DNA from: Crossaster papposus
Lineage: Eukaryota; Echinodermata; Asteroidea; Velatida; Solasteridae
DNA length: 64,000 nt
NCBI GenBank assembly: GCA_037893245.1
Contig: JBAIAA010000901.1
Span: 307,001 to 371,000 of the forward strand
Reading direction: 5' to 3'
Positions 10,795 through 22,502 of the stretch are shown here, one piece after another. Numbering within the stretch: the first letter of the stretch is position 1; the number at the start of each line of letters is the position of its first letter. Position numbers and translations under genes: made by a program. The notes under the pieces are model-generated. The model had not been told where the DNA came from. It worked only from the letters and a program-made list of their open reading frames with translations, and ran no database searches.

Positions 10795-11160
10795 GATGAG
10801 AGGGGGGGGGGGGGGGGGGGGGGGACTGACGGATGGGAAGGGGATGGGGAGAGGATAGAGGTGGGATGGATGGAATGGGGTCATGGCCAGGGATGGAATG
10901 GGGTGGGATGGAATGGGGTTTGGGATGGATGGGACGGGGGATGGAGTGGAATGGAATGGGGATGGGATGCGCCGATGCGGGGATGGAATTGGGGTGGGAT
11001 GGGATATGGGATGGAGGATATGTTGAGATGAGGGATGGAATGAGAGATGGGATGTGGAATGGGATGGAATGGGATGTGGAATGGGATGGAATGGGATGGT
11101 GTTTGGGATGGGGGATGGAATTGAATGGAAAGGGGGATGGGATGGAATGGTGGTAGCATG
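10795..11160. repeat. GGGAT/GGAAT satellite, unit 1
   Basis: The block consists of GGGATGGAATGG-like pentamer and hexamer units, preceded by a run of 24 G at 10801-10824. Several frames are open on both strands only because the repeat lacks stop codons. Homologous arrays lie at 35830-36020 plus 37085-37280 and at 57880-57995; another lies at 23200-23620. Confidence 0.8.
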
Positions 11161-11511
11161 GGATGCCTGCATACCCATGATAATACAGCATTGTATTAGC
11201 ATCGATTGTAAAATCAATGTAATATTCGTGAATTTCGAATATTTCCACTTCAGTCTTCTTAATTCTGTTTTTGGGCGTTTCAAGATGTCTAGAAACACAT
11301 CTGATCATTTTCAAGAGCTTTATTGTTTTATTCCTTATAACTTGTGCATGTTACATTTAATGGAATTAATATTGTTGACGAAAATGTTCAAGGCTAAAGG
11401 TTAATAATGCCCCAAAAGTTAATAATGCCACAAATCGTACAGATTCGCCTTGGATGCCCCGGAGTATCTGGCTTTTTAATTGATCACTGCCACATGTGAA
11501 CAACAATTTTG
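11161..11511. other. Shared non-coding segment, unit 1
   Basis: This is closely matched by 37281-37620 in unit 2 (CTGCATACTCATTACAATACAGC onward). It is an AT-rich spacer with no recognisable gene. Confidence 0.5.
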
Positions 11512-11565
11512 GCTCGCGTACGGGCTGGCTCGCGTACGGGCTGGCTCGCGTACGGGCTGGCTCGA
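11512..11565. repeat. 16-bp VNTR, about 3 copies
   Basis: The unit is GGCTCGCGTACGGGCT. Unit 2 carries about 17 copies at the orthologous position (37622-37896), so copy number differs about six-fold between paralogues. Confidence 0.8.
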
Positions 11566-11734
11566 TTAAGGTAAGTCTATTATTTTTCGTGTGCCAGTCC
11601 CATTCTTTCTACATCAAAATAGTATTATTTACCCTGGAAAACGTGGACCTTAATTTTGGTAATTTTGTTTTTGTTGGGGGGGGGGGGGGGGGGGGAGGGG
11701 GGGCACGTCACGTCAACGTTTCTAAAACCTAATT

Positions 11735-14262
11735 GTTTGTTTGTTTTTTTGATTGTTTGTTTGGTTGGTTGTTTGGTTTATTTCCGTACATCAAACTAAC
11801 AACATAACAACAAGTATAATATCTATATAATAATACGCTACTCTCTGTCTGTCTGTCTGTGTGTCTGTCTGTGCGCGCTTTTTCGTCCCCTTCCCGGGGT
11901 CGTGCGGCGTTCAAACTCGGTGGGTGGGTCCGGCTCGGTCCCCGCAAGAACCAGTTTGCATTCGCTAGAGCGTACGAGGTCAAAGGTCATCTAGGGGTCA
12001 CCTTTTTGAAGTTGGTCGGATCGTGCTTAAACTCGGTGATCGCAATGCTCGATGCGAGGTGAGCGTGGCAAAAATAAAACGGGTTAGCGTTTTTCGGGTC
12101 TTCCGGGGTCAAAGGTCGTCTAAGGGTCGAATTTTCAAAGTTTGTCCTATCGGGCTAATGGACTGGGAAAAAAATTCTAACCCAGGAGGTCATTCAGGGG
12201 GTGAAACATCCCTTCAAAATAATGGTTTGGGCCAAAAGCCATAGAGTTGTGCAGACAAATCGAAATCTGATCCCTTTGTGTTTAGCCGCTGTCAAAAAAA
12301 GTCTCTGACATCTCTTTGAGCGGCCTTGGTAGAGAACAAACACAGCTGTTATCAATCGCCACCCAGATATCCCCTGGGGGGTAGTTAGAGCTGTTGGTCG
12401 TTGTTATTTGTATCATATGGCTGTTTCATGTCTGTATTGCGCAATACTGATTTCAATGTTTACATGCTTGCAATGGATGTCCTTAAAAAAATACATAAAA
12501 TAGCCAGAATGTTTAAATCTTTGATATGTGTGTCCAGGGTCCTTATATCCATCTGTTGAGACCGTGAGAAAAAGATTTGTACCCCCAAACACAGTTCATT
12601 ACCCCCAACATTGTCACGGGAAGAAGTCTACAAGCAGTGCTGATTTCGCTCATATAAGGTAATGCATTGGTTTTTATATCTAAGTTGAATTTAAATAACT
12701 TTAATCAAGGGAAAATGGTGTATCAATAATTCAATACATTCTTATAACTGTTACACAATAATGCTCAAAAGGTGGGAAATATTATAAGAAATGTAGGCCT
12801 GTGTATCTGTATCATTGCAGCCAATTAAGTTTATGCAAGGTCAGCAAAATATTTTGTAAATCAATTATTAGTCTGTCAGATGAAGCAATCAGACGAGAGT
12901 TGTATTTGGCACCTCCATGATAGAGTCAACATGTATCCACAATCCCCATCCATCCAGGGAAGTAGCTACAAACCCGAGAACCGACAAACCCCGGGTGACC
13001 GCCTAGTGTTAACAAATAATGTACAAATGGGGTGACCGTCCAGAGGAGGTATGACCCTCCTGTAGGTTCATTGTATTAACTTTGCAAAATAATAAAACAA
13101 GATAATATAATATCCCTTGATCAGCAATAAATAAGAAAATGAAGGTTTTATTAAAAGATAAATAAGGTATTAATGTCCTGCTGCATTAGAACAGAAATGA
13201 AATGATACATTAGTGCAAAGAAAACTGTTATACTTGTCCAAATAAAACTCTTTAGGATGGCTAAGGAAAAGTTTCCTAGATACACTGTTCAAATCATTTC
13301 TCAGGCTGTCAGGAAGGGAGTTAACAATTTTAGGTAGACGTTTAAGTTAATTGGAAGAGACAACATCCACTCTACAAATATCAGTAATACGAATAAGATT
13401 ATCTTGTCTTGTAGTGAATGGGTGAAAATCCCGATTTAAAGGGAAAAAAAACGAAGGAGAACTTAAATTATCCGGGAGCAAATTATTAATATAATCAAGG
13501 TAATAATGGCAATTTGGACATTAAAAAATATCTTCCAGCTTCAACAGTTTCTATTTGAAACAAGGAGGAGTGGTATGCATTGTACTGAACATGACACGCA
13601 TTACGAATACATTTGTTTTGGAGAGTAATAAGTCTTTTGTACAAAGATGGGTACATCTTTATCATGCCACCCCAAGCTAAGAGGCCATAATTTAAATAGG
13701 GATTAATTAAACTCTTATAAATGGCCAAACTGTCTTTAACTCTCAAAGTATTCTTAGTTCTGTTAATAATGTAATTACTTTTAGAAACGTTGTTATATAC
13801 AAGATTAATTTGCTCCTTCCAGGGCATATTCTTATCAGTAATAAGGCCAAGAAAAGTACAGGAGGAGACCTTTTTAATAGTAACATTTTCTAAGCAAGGT
13901 TAGACATCAGGTAAAAAACGTTCTCTCTGCTGTAAAGAATAACAGATATAGCGAGTTTTATCAGGACGAATTTTCTAAACTAATCTTGCAGTACTCTCAA
14001 TCCATCATTCACAGTATTAGCCAGTACCTGCAAATTCTGTCCTGAGGCAACAAGTGTTGAATCATCAGCAAAAAGAACCGGTTTTAACAAGGGGCAACAC
14101 ATGGGCATATCATTAACGTCAACCAAAAACAATAATGGCCCAAGAGTTGACCCCTGGGGTATTCCACAAGTGATATTACAAATATTAGATTTAACATCAT
14201 CTAGAATCACATACTGCTTACGATCATTTAAATAACTTGTAAACCAGTCAGGTTGCAATCCA
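11735..14262 (-). mobile_element. Non-LTR retrotransposon, unit 1 copy (5'-truncated, interrupted)
   Basis: Read on the minus strand, 14258-13980 encodes the reverse transcriptase core with WFTSYLNDRKQYV, GIPQGSTLGPLLFLV and the catalytic LFADDSTL. 13827-13495 encodes the region after the polymerase with LRVKDSLAIYKSLINPYLNYG and CIRNACHVQYNAYHSS. The 3' end, at low coordinates, finishes with AATAAACCAAAC and an (AAAC)n-like tail at 11735-11790. The family resembles Jockey-superfamily elements of CR1/L2 type; the clade was not tested. The fingers part of the RT present in units 2 and 3 is missing beyond 14262. A 1.2-kb block (11813-13008) interrupts the 3' untranslated part relative to unit 2. 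The copy is not functional. Confidence 0.75.
11813..13008. other. Block interrupting the unit 1 retrotransposon tail
   Basis: Unit 2 continues from AACATAACAACAA directly to TGTTAACAAATAATGTAC (38220-38250), whereas unit 1 has 1.2 kb between these strings. The block begins with a TCTG microsatellite (11843-11873) and contains two related segments, GAGGTCAAAGGTCATCTAGG at 11978 and GGGGTCAAAGGTCGTCTAAG at 12106. I recognise no coding sequence. It is probably an insertion, although a deletion in unit 2 is possible. Confidence 0.5.
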
Positions 14263-14285
14263 CAAAGATGGTTGTCTCTTCCTTA

Positions 14286-14739
14286 GGCCAAATACAAAAA
14301 ATACATGTTTAGCGTCATGCCTTTTTTTTTTAAGGAAGGAGGAGGCCCTTTTTTATTTTTATTTTTCAAAATGGCCGCCCGACACATCTTAATTCGAGTC
14401 ATGCAGTAAACATGTCACACCCTATTTTCCAATTTCAAATTAAAACATGGTTCACCCACGATTGGGTCGATCAAGTATGCACCGTACATGACTACACGTC
14501 ACACCGTAGCGTTCCTATTAGAACAAAAAAATATTTCCAGAGCATGTACACAGTGATGCTAAAGTCTAAAATACGATCTTAACATTTTGTAATCTTAAAT
14601 TGTTATTTTTAAAAAAAAAATTGGCCAAAATGGTCAAATTTATCATTTTTTTCAAAAAAAATAAAAAAAATAAAGGAGGCGGCCCCCAAAAATGAAGCGG
14701 GCGGTGACGCTAAACATGTTTTTATTTCTTTATTTGGCC
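14286..14739. mobile_element. PIF/Harbinger-type MITE (GGCCAAATA family), unit 1
   Basis: The termini GGCCAAATACAAAAAATAC and the complement of the right end (CATGTTTTTATTTCTTTATTTGGCC region) are inverted; both share the subterminal TTTAGCGTCA. TTA flanks both ends (14283-14285 and 14740-14742). Unit 2 keeps a single TTA at 40218-40220 in CTCTTCCTTATTCC, giving a direct empty site. A 3-bp TTA/TAA duplication with GG-starting ends is characteristic of PIF/Harbinger. Relatives lie at 49322 and 50581. Confidence 0.75.
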
Positions 14740-14742
14740 TTA

Positions 14743-15174
14743 TTCCCATTAAATTTTTGTTGTTACACCCGAGCAAAGTTGAAATTGACCAAATGATGCC
14801 AAAATATAGCCGTTTGTTGCATGGAAATAGAATTAATTAATAGGTTGACCCACAGATCAACATTCACAAAAAGCCAGACAGCCCTGTACAATTTGAAGTA
14901 ATCTAAACCATGTCGTAAAACTTTACAAGTGGAAAGTTGGGCATAAGATTTGAATACAAATGAACTTACCAGTTAAACAGAATGTATAATGAACTACTTT
15001 TATTAAACAAAAAGTTAGGCTGAAATTATTGTTCCCTTACCTTTTAAACATGCATGCAACTTGTTTTCGGATCCGCTGATTTCCTTGTTTTTGTAACTTC
15101 TCATAAATGCCATTACAAATTGAAGAATACTCATGATTATATTAAGTCTAGGTAACATTCTTGCTTCGTGCGCG
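14743..15174. other. Shared spacer, unit 1
   Basis: Bases 14743-15045 match 40221-40495 of unit 2 (GCCGTTTGTTGCATGG, AAAAAGCCAGACAGC). Bases 15046-15174 have no unit 2 counterpart. No gene is seen. Confidence 0.45.
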
Positions 15175-15496
15175 TTAAAGGGAAACTCCACCCATAGTTT
15201 ATAATTGCATAATGTTAAAGAGTGTCAATTAATTGCCATTGTGACTTGATTTTTGTTTCATTTGTATCGGTTTCGGTAATCATATAAAACAGAGATTTTC
15301 TCGCACTGCGCTCACCGTCATGCGAGCCGCCATTTTGTTCTGGTTTATCGGTACATCCGAGATATTGTGACGTAGTGTCTGCACCATCATCAGTACGCGA
15401 AGCCCGGTCCATAGCGGCCCTGCACACGCAATGAGTGGGTATGGACCCCCTTGTGTACGGCATAAGTGTATACACAATGTGTACTGTACACGTGAA

Positions 15497-16102
15497 AGGG
15501 TAACTGAAATTCAAAACTTTAATATGGCGAAATATACGCTTTAATAACGCTGAATACTTAACAACTGCAAAAACTTCTTATTTGTTTAGGTTTGCTCATT
15601 AATCGTGACCCTAAAATGAAAAGCAACATGCGCCGTGCCCCGCCCACAAAAGATAACGTCACGGTAAGAATATAGCGTGGCTATACCAGGCTAAGCCTAG
15701 CCTTGAATACAAGGCTGCACTGTATCCGCAACTTGGGATCATCGTTTGTCATAACACCAAACGTGTACATAGCTCGCAATGCATTATTATATAGAACCAG
15801 CCGAGTATGTATAATAATGCATTGCGGGCTATATATCCGTTTAGTGTTGTGGCAAACGATGATCCCACGTTGCAGATACAGCATAGCCTTGTGTTCAAGG
15901 CTAGGCTTAGCCTGGTACAGCCACGCTCTATTCTTACCGTGACGTCATCTTTTATGGGCGGGGCACGGCGCATATTGCTTTTTTATTCTAGGGTCACGAT
16001 TAATGAACGAACATAAACAAATATGAAGTGTTTGCAGTTGTTAAGTATTCAGCATTATTATATATTTCGCCATATTAAAGTTTTGAATTTCAAGTACCCT
16101 TG
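15497..16102. mobile_element. Near-perfect 0.6-kb palindrome (foldback element)
   Basis: The arms 15497-15791 and 15810-16102 are inverted copies with few mismatches, separated by about 18 bases (TAGAACCAGCCGAGTATG). The outer ends read AGGGTAACTGAAATTC and GAATTTCAAGTACCCT. The inner part carries CCAGGCTAAGCCTAGCCTTG and its complement. No reading frame is convincing. A transcript would form a roughly 290-bp hairpin. Confidence 0.8.
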
Positions 16103-16143
16103 AAAGTGGGCTCAAAATCATACGGAGAAGGACCTGGGACCTA

Positions 16144-16892
16144 ATGCTAGGAGTCCACTGGGCCAGCGCCAAGTTGGTGCCAGTTTGCGCCAATGCAATT
16201 TGCTGTGGGGCCTAGTGTCGCCAATAAGGTGCCTAGTGGCGTGTAGTGGCTCAAACTGCCTCCCAACTGGCTCGTGGTGGCCCGTAGCGGCACCAAATTT
16301 GAATGTGGCGGCAAGAAAATTTCAAACTGTTTGAAATTTTCGTCGCGCCACTTGCATCGAGCAACAGCGCCAAGTGGCACCAAATGGCGCGAACATATCG
16401 CCCTTTGGCGCAAACAATCCGCCTATTGGAATCCACTGGAATGTAATGGTGCGCGCCAAGTTGCGCCATATTTAGTAGAGATGTTGTTCATACAGCAGCT
16501 GAGGAGGGTCTGAACCAGGTAACCGATGGCCGGCATTTATATAGTCGGCAAGTAGCGCCAAGCGGCGGCAAGTTCAAACCATTTTGGCGACCTTTGGCAC
16601 AAACTAATCACCAAGTGGCGCAAAGTAGCCGTCTATTGGCGCGAATGGCGCCAACAGGGTGAATTTTGGAATCAAATGGCCGTGTAATGGCGCGAACTGG
16701 CGCAAACTGGCGCAACATTTTGGAGCAAGCCGGGTGGCATTTGGCGCACGCCATATGGCACCCAGTTTATGTGTCGCCAACACATGCCGAGCGGACATTA
16801 ATTCGGCGCCACAGCGAGCCACTACGCGCCAATCACATAATCTTTGGCGCGAACTGGCACCAACTGGCGCTGGCCCAGTGGACTCCTAGCAT
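16144..16892. mobile_element. MITE filled with TTGGCGC/GCGCCAA motifs
   Basis: ATGCTAGGAGTCCACTGGGC at 16144 and its complement ending at 16892 are inverted termini that extend through CAGCGCCAAGTTGG. TA at 16142-16143 and 16893-16894 may be the target duplication. The interior is a degenerate array of TGGCGC, GGCGCGAA and CGCCAAGTGG strings on both strands. No coding sequence is present. A Tc1/mariner-type origin is possible from the TA target but not shown. Confidence 0.65.
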
Positions 16893-17039
16893 TAAGCCTC
16901 CGTTATGGTTTGCGCCATATTCACGAAGTATCCACATAATAGCGAATCCACAGAACACGTCCGTAAAAGGGCAATTGTTTTGCGGGAACTCCAGTGTTCC
17001 CGTAAAAGCTAACGGATCTCCGCATAGCGCTAAAATGAA

Positions 17040-17897
17040 ATGGCTGCAGTGTCTGTGGTTCTGCTGGAGGAGAAAAACAGGCGTACTCTTCGCCGCCAGC
17101 GAGTATTTCGTGATAGGTTACAGCCACTGGGCATCTACGACGATGTGGAATTGATAAATAGGTATCAAATGCCAAGGCATGTACTGTTGGAGGTGAAAGA
17201 TTTAATCCGTGATCAAGTCAACATCCGACACAGAGGTCGCATGCAATACCCGCCACGCAGATCATAACATCCCTCCGATTTTTCGCCGAAGGTTCTTTCC
17301 AATTAACAAATAGAGATTTGAGTGGAATTAGTCACTTTTTGAATTGTTACCCGGGTCGCAACTGTCCTTCAAAGAATTTCGCCACAAATAATTCGATTTT
17401 CGAGAAACATATAGCCAGTCAGAATCTGATCAAAGAAGGTTTTTATGATGAACGTCATCGTCGGATTCCAAACGTGTTGGGATGCCTTGACGGGATCACT
17501 GTTGTCCAGATAAAATGTCACGCACGTGACGAAGGTGCCTATACATATGCAGACATAACTGCCATGCTATAAATGTCCAGGGGGTTTGCGACCACCAGAA
17601 GAAGTTCACCAATATTGTTGCCAAGTGGCCATGATCGACCCATGATTCGTTTATGTGGACTCACTCAAGCCTCAACCACCAACTATAGCCAATGGTCTTG
17701 CAAACGATGGTCACCTTCTAGGCGATTCTGCGTACCCCCTTCGATCATGGCTGCTTACACCAGTACCACAACCTGATGATGATGATGCAGAACGTCGACA
17801 CAATATTCATCACCGAAGAACCCGACAGAACATCGAAGGAACTTTTCAATTTGGCAGATGGAAAATGAGGTGGCAGTGCCTGCATAGCGAAAGGTAG
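17040..17897 (+). pseudogene. PIF/Harbinger (HARBI1-like) transposase pseudogene
   Basis: Three frames carry successive parts of a DDE_Tnp_4 transposase. The first (17040-17267) gives MAAVSVVLLEEKNRRTLRRQ and VLLEVKDLIRD. The second (17318-17572) gives FYDERHRRIPNVLGCLDG with the first catalytic Asp. A further frame reads KWP-stop-STHDS at about 17627-17649, the remnant of the family's WPGSxHDS motif. The last (17655-17897) gives LLGDSAYPLRSWLLTP and then TRQNIEGTFQFGRWKMRWQCL with the expected Glu. At least two frameshifts and one TGA break the gene. These elements cut and paste into TTA/TAA targets and normally need a partner Myb-like protein, which is not found here. Inverted flanks GGACCTGGGACCT near 16130 and AGGTCCCAGGTGCC near 18925 may be its TIRs. 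Confidence 0.75.
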
Positions 17898-17899
17898 GT

Positions 17900-18000
17900 G
17901 TTTACGGTGTCAGTATAGAAGGCCTACGAGCGCATTGAGTGTTCTCCAAGTTCAGAAATGCGCTATAAAAGAATGTATTATTATTATTATTATTATGTGA
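17900..18000 (+). repeat. Retroposon 3' tail with (ATT)n
   Basis: The string GCGCTATAAAAGAATGTATT is followed by seven ATT-type triplets. GCGCTATA(T/A)AA next to a short-repeat tail is the usual 3' end of CR1/L2-mobilised SINEs and LINEs, and is also seen in the 54190 SINE. The 5' part is not recognisable. Confidence 0.45.
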
Positions 18001-18940
18001 ACTCTGTCATCCAGGAGCAATCGCATCTTTCTGGATGCAACTCTAAACCTGTGAAATGGTGCTGTCATCCAGAAAGTAGCATTGTCTCTTGACAGATTTT
18101 CAAGTACTTTATAATTCACTGACAACCACCTTCTATAATGCACATTACAAAATAATGTGGTCGACGTTAGTGAAAGTATGGTAACAAATAAAGCTCATGG
18201 TTATTAACTATTGCAAGAAAATGTGTTTGTGATGACTGTAAATTCGTTTGGATGCCGGATTGTGTTAATCGAAGACTGTTTCCGATAGTGTAAGATGTAC
18301 ACCACCCTCGAAAAAACTGCCTTTGAAATCTGTTTGACAATAGGCCATGGTATATACAGTCTAGGTAAAATATGAATTGCTCCGCGTTGGCAAGAAATAA
18401 ATTGATGTGGTTTTGCTAATAATTTGTTGTTCATTATACAGCCCTTCCCGTAAAATGCTGTTTATCATCAGATTATGTTTTTGGTGATTTAAGTCAACTT
18501 CTTAATTTCACATGTTTTTTAACCAAAAAAGGAATAGATTGGTATGATGCCTTTCACAGAAGAAGTTCACAAAATCGTTCCTTAGTTTGAGAAAATAACC
18601 AGTGCACTGTGGAAATTCATCTTTTTTTTCGCCAAGATTTTGAAAGATAGGCCGCAATCAGCTACCATATGTATTTTGGATTCATAACAATTCGACTACA
18701 TTTCTATGTTACGCTCTTATGAATTGTTACATAATCACGCAGGCGCATCATTCACCCGTACAGCTCGTTGAACGACACCCTCATTATTAGCGGAGCTCCG
18801 CAATTGTACTGATACCTAACGGAACCTTTCGTGAATACGGCGTAGCGCAATTCTAACGTATCCGTTAGGCCATCCGCAAAGGCTGTTACGGACCCGGTAA
18901 TATAGCGGATGCTTCGTGAACAAGGTCCCAGGTGCCGTAA
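18001..18940. other. Non-coding right part of the Harbinger element
   Basis: No reading frame is recognised. The segment 18775-18935 contains CCTAACGGAACC, TAACGTATCCGTTAGG and ATAGCGGATGCTTCGTGAAC. These are inverted relative to 16896-17030 (TTCACGAAGTATCC, TAACGGATCTCCG), consistent with subterminal inverted repeats of the Harbinger transposon. Confidence 0.4.
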
Positions 18941-19361
18941 TTACTAGCTCACAGATTTTCTATTCTTCTCAGAAAATACAAAATAAACGATAGTTTGTGG
19001 TGCGTCAAGTCGGTATTCTGCACAGAATTACAATACACGTACTCGCAATAGTCGGGCGCCGTACAACATACGTCTGCATAATGTAGTTGGCCGCGGCATG
19101 GTGGGATACCAGTGCGAACAACAGGCAATAAAGCGATGTGCATTGAGGTGCAGACTAGTCATAATTTCCTGGGCGAGGCGGGAAATTTGAACAATATGGC
19201 CGCGCCATTGTACTCCTGAACGGCAAGAAATCGTGAATATATAATAGGCGCGTGTGTCGTTCTCGATAACAAATCAAAACAAATTATCTGCGGAGTCAGT
19301 ATGTTACCATATATTCTTTTAGACTAGGTAAAATATTATTGAGCCTGGAATTTCCCTTTAA

Positions 19362-22140
19362 GCTAATACATGTAATATTTGTATGGACAGTTTAAGTTAG
19401 TGGATAAATATCTGTATTATTGTTTATCTGTTCGGTTTAGGGAAGTGGAGTCTTCTTGCCACAGTACAGTGCTGAATCGATGCAACAAGTCCGATTATAA
19501 ACGTTTGACACGCGATCTCATGTGAGCACGATTTTCGCAAGAGGAGATGAATGTGTGCAGTGTATTTGGGAGGAGAGGGGTTGGAGCTTCTAGAGAGCTG
19601 CGACAACATCTTAATGGTGACAAGGAGAAGGCTGGTAAGTTGCTATTGAAATCGATGTTGACCGTGCATATCCTGGTTAGGTATATACATGTAAAATAAT
19701 ATAACATAAGTATAGAGCATTTATAAAGCGCTTTTAACAAATATCAAAGTGCTGTACAAAACTGTAACTATACAATAAAACAGGTGCTATGAGTGCCCCC
19801 TACTCCCCGATAAACCTTCTACTGAAGTCAACTTGGGAGTAACTACAACAGGTCCTCAATCAAAATGTTTGATCCTAAATAAAAGTACACTGTATAAATC
19901 TTGAATCGTTTCAATCTTTTGACATTGATCTAGTACATGTACAATCACACTGGAACGGAGTTGTCGTTAACACAGGTCAACAAATGCAATATGTAAATAG
20001 CCTTGCCTTCAATGCCCCTTCATGTAAGACATCTAGCTTTCATATGTTTTGTGACCAAACAAACCAAAAATTATTTTTAATTTATGTTGTGAAACATTTT
20101 TTTACAATCTTTATTTAACTTTACCCTTTTCTACATTTTGCTGTTAGAATATGTGAGGATGGCCTTTCCCTCTGTGGAGATAAGCCAGATCACTCAGACA
20201 ATGGCATACAACAAGCTGAAAGATGTGAGGACTGCCACTGCTAGTGGAAAAACATTGCAAATTTCAAGGTTGTACGTATTACTAAGCACCATCGATATCA
20301 GAATTTCGAAAATAATCGAAATATCGAAAATCCAATATCAATAATATTCGATCATGTATATCGATTATCCAATGCAAACGTTTTAGAAATGTGGAAAAAT
20401 TACAGACAATGAAACTTCTTCGAACAAAAGAAGAATCTTAAGTCCCAATTTTCTAACGGCTTTCTCAACAACATATTGCTGAAACTTTTAAACAAAATCT
20501 CCACACTGAGAGTTTGCCCAAAACGGGCGGTTTCTTTTGAGGCTTTTTCATTAGGGAGACCGCACATTCCAACAAACACAGAGCTCAATCGACGCTGGGC
20601 ATTTCCTGATGTTTTTATTTTCAGTCATGAGCATAAAGTGCCGCGGAGTTTTATTTAAGTATACAGCAAACATTAAACACAATGTAAAAGCACAAACAGA
20701 AGATTTATTTTGACGATAATCTGACGCATTTCAATATTTTTAATATCATATTTCGATAATGATTAAACAAATTGCTATTGGAGATATCATTATCAAACTA
20801 ATGTCGAATAATTGAGTAGTATCGAGTCCACGGTGCTTATTGTAAAGTCATCCAAAGCCACACCTCGATAAGAGTATAATAATGTGGCTTGGAAGTTTTA
20901 AACATCTGGTTTAAAACTGAGTGGAATCTGATCACCGATAATGGCATAAGCAGAACCAGCGACCAGTCCCCTACCCAGTTTTAGACCAGACATTTTAATA
21001 CTGCCCAATAAACTATTTTTTTCATTCCAAATTACCGTTTTTTTGTCAGCACGGTAGTTTTAGTAAGTAGAACAGATTGAAACGTCCACGATGCAGCATG
21101 TTCTCAGTTCTAGTCCACGTAGCCCGCAGTATTAAACACTCAATGAAATAATTTTCAGAATTTTTCGGATGTTTAAATTACTTTCTTTCGTACCTCTTCA
21201 ACATGACACTAATTTGATAAAAATAACCCAGTCTTTTGACACTTTCATAATAACTTAACCTAGTTCAGTCATTTTAGGATTAACATTTTGATTAAAAGTA
21301 CGGCAGATCAAAGGTGGTGTGCAATGCCTTTGATGATACAGGCACGGCATTCGGCAAACAGTCAGAGTATGTCATGATAAAGATATTTGGCTACAGAGCC
21401 ATCGCAGATCATTTGTCATTTGAAAAAATATAGGTAAAATAAAAAGTAATGGCAGCCATTTTGACAATTCTGAAAATTGCTCCTTATTCTATTAATGTTT
21501 ATGCGATACAAATTCTACCAACAAATCTGTGATGGCCCATGTATATTGCTTTAGACATCCTCTGACTGTGCCAGATGCTGTTTGTTTCATCAAAGGCACA
21601 ATTTCGCCAGATATTTCCCCTATCTGCCCGTAAACTGTGTACATTATTGTAAAAACAGAAACACATTACATATTCATCTAATATGTACCTAGTGCCGGTG
21701 TGAACCAAGCTTGTATCGGCCAGTTGTACATTGTGTATCCCGTACATCTGAGCAGAGTAGCTGCATGATGAACGTGCCTTATGCATAAGATAATAATTTT
21801 GGCCAAATTCCTATACACATCCAAGGTTAACACCATAGAAAATTAAATTTTAGGAGTTTTGACCAGTTTGAACAAATTGAAATTTTGGCCGAATGTTCAT
21901 ATAAATGCAAGGTAACTTAATTTTGTTTGAGATACACCTATTCATGGGATAAATGCGAACATGGTGTGCACGAGCGCCCTGGCACGAACAGACATAAATT
22001 AACAACTGTTCTTTTTTATTAATTAAGCCAGGAAATCTTCCCTTGAAGGTAAACACAAAACTGTTAACAAGTCATTGTAATTATATTTGCTATGAAAAAA
22101 ACCCACCCAAATCCATAAATTTCGGAAGAATACAGCCCAA
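19362..22140. other. Shared non-coding segment, unit 1
   Basis: This stretch is collinear with 40505-44010 of unit 2 apart from the 41827-42598 insertion there. It includes a retroposon-like string GCATTTATAAAGCGCTTTTA at 19718. A frame around 20138-20280 starting MLLEYVRMAFPSVEISQITQ is also partly present in unit 2 (41272 onward, MLLEYVRMTFPSVDIIQITQ). It is short and unrecognised, and an in-frame 3-bp length difference is the only hint of constraint. Confidence 0.4.
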
Positions 22141-22500
22141 AAAGTTGTATTTATATGAACCTTTCGAAACGCTCCAGAATTTGTTGCTACTGCACTACTA
22201 CACCTTTCAAAACCTTTTGAAAGGTATTTTTTTCTCACACCAGTTTGATCAGAAAGTTGTTTTACCTTTAGAAATCTTTCATAGGTTTCTTTTTTTCAGA
22301 CAGTTTTCTCGCCTTTCAAAACATTTCAGTCCAAGAAACTTGAAAAGCATTTTTTGTCTTACACCAGTTTGTTCAAGGAGTTGTTTTACCTTTCAAAACC
22401 TTGCATAGGTCCCTTTTGTCAGACAGTTTTCATACCTTTCAAAACCTTTCAGTCCAGGAAACTTGAAAGGTTTTGAAAGGTCAGACAATTATATGGCAAC
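22140..22500. repeat. CCTTTCAAAACC hairpin-forming tandem repeat
   Basis: Strings of CCTTTCAAAACCTTTCAGTC and ACTTGAAAGGTTTTGAAAGG recur about five times on alternating strands at a period of about 120 bases. The array can form many local hairpins. It is absent from units 2 and 3 and begins just where unit 2 homology ends. Confidence 0.55.
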
Positions 22501-22502
22501 TG

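Larger units (their letters stand above)
15179..19357. mobile_element. 4.2-kb TTAA-flanked composite element with nested insertions
   Basis: AGGGAAACTCCACCC at 15179 and the complement of GCCTGGAATTTCCCT ending at 19357 form imperfect inverted termini. TTAA lies at 15175-15178 and 19358-19361. Unit 2 lacks the whole block (it runs from CCTTTTAAACAG to ACAGTTTAAGGTAG around 40495-40515), but the unit 2 junction lies slightly outside these TTAA sites, so the exact empty site is not proven. TTAA and AGGG-starting ends suggest piggyBac or Kolobok affinity. The interior holds a palindrome, a GGCGC-rich MITE, a Harbinger pseudogene and a retroposon tail, and no recognisable piggyBac or Kolobok transposase. 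Confidence 0.5.
240..22160. repeat. Segmental duplication unit 1
   Basis: This block matches unit 2 (26530-44215) and partly unit 3 (52570-61600) in the same order and orientation. Anchor pairs read by eye include 300-480 with 26630-26800, 2100-2500 with 28900-29250, 4346-6062 with 31932-33660, 10600-11160 with 35650-37280, 13020-14260 with 38240-39460 and 19400-22140 with 40500-44010. Unit-specific material includes 957-1178, 1245-1955, 2935-3654, 7130-10598, 11813-13008, 14286-14739 and 15179-19357. Identity looks roughly 90 percent but was not computed. Confidence 0.85.

Noticed and set aside
10697-11314. Long antisense frames rich in Ile-Pro-Ser-His
   Set aside because: They are read-through of the GGGAT/GGAAT satellite; composition and multiple open frames on both strands show low complexity.
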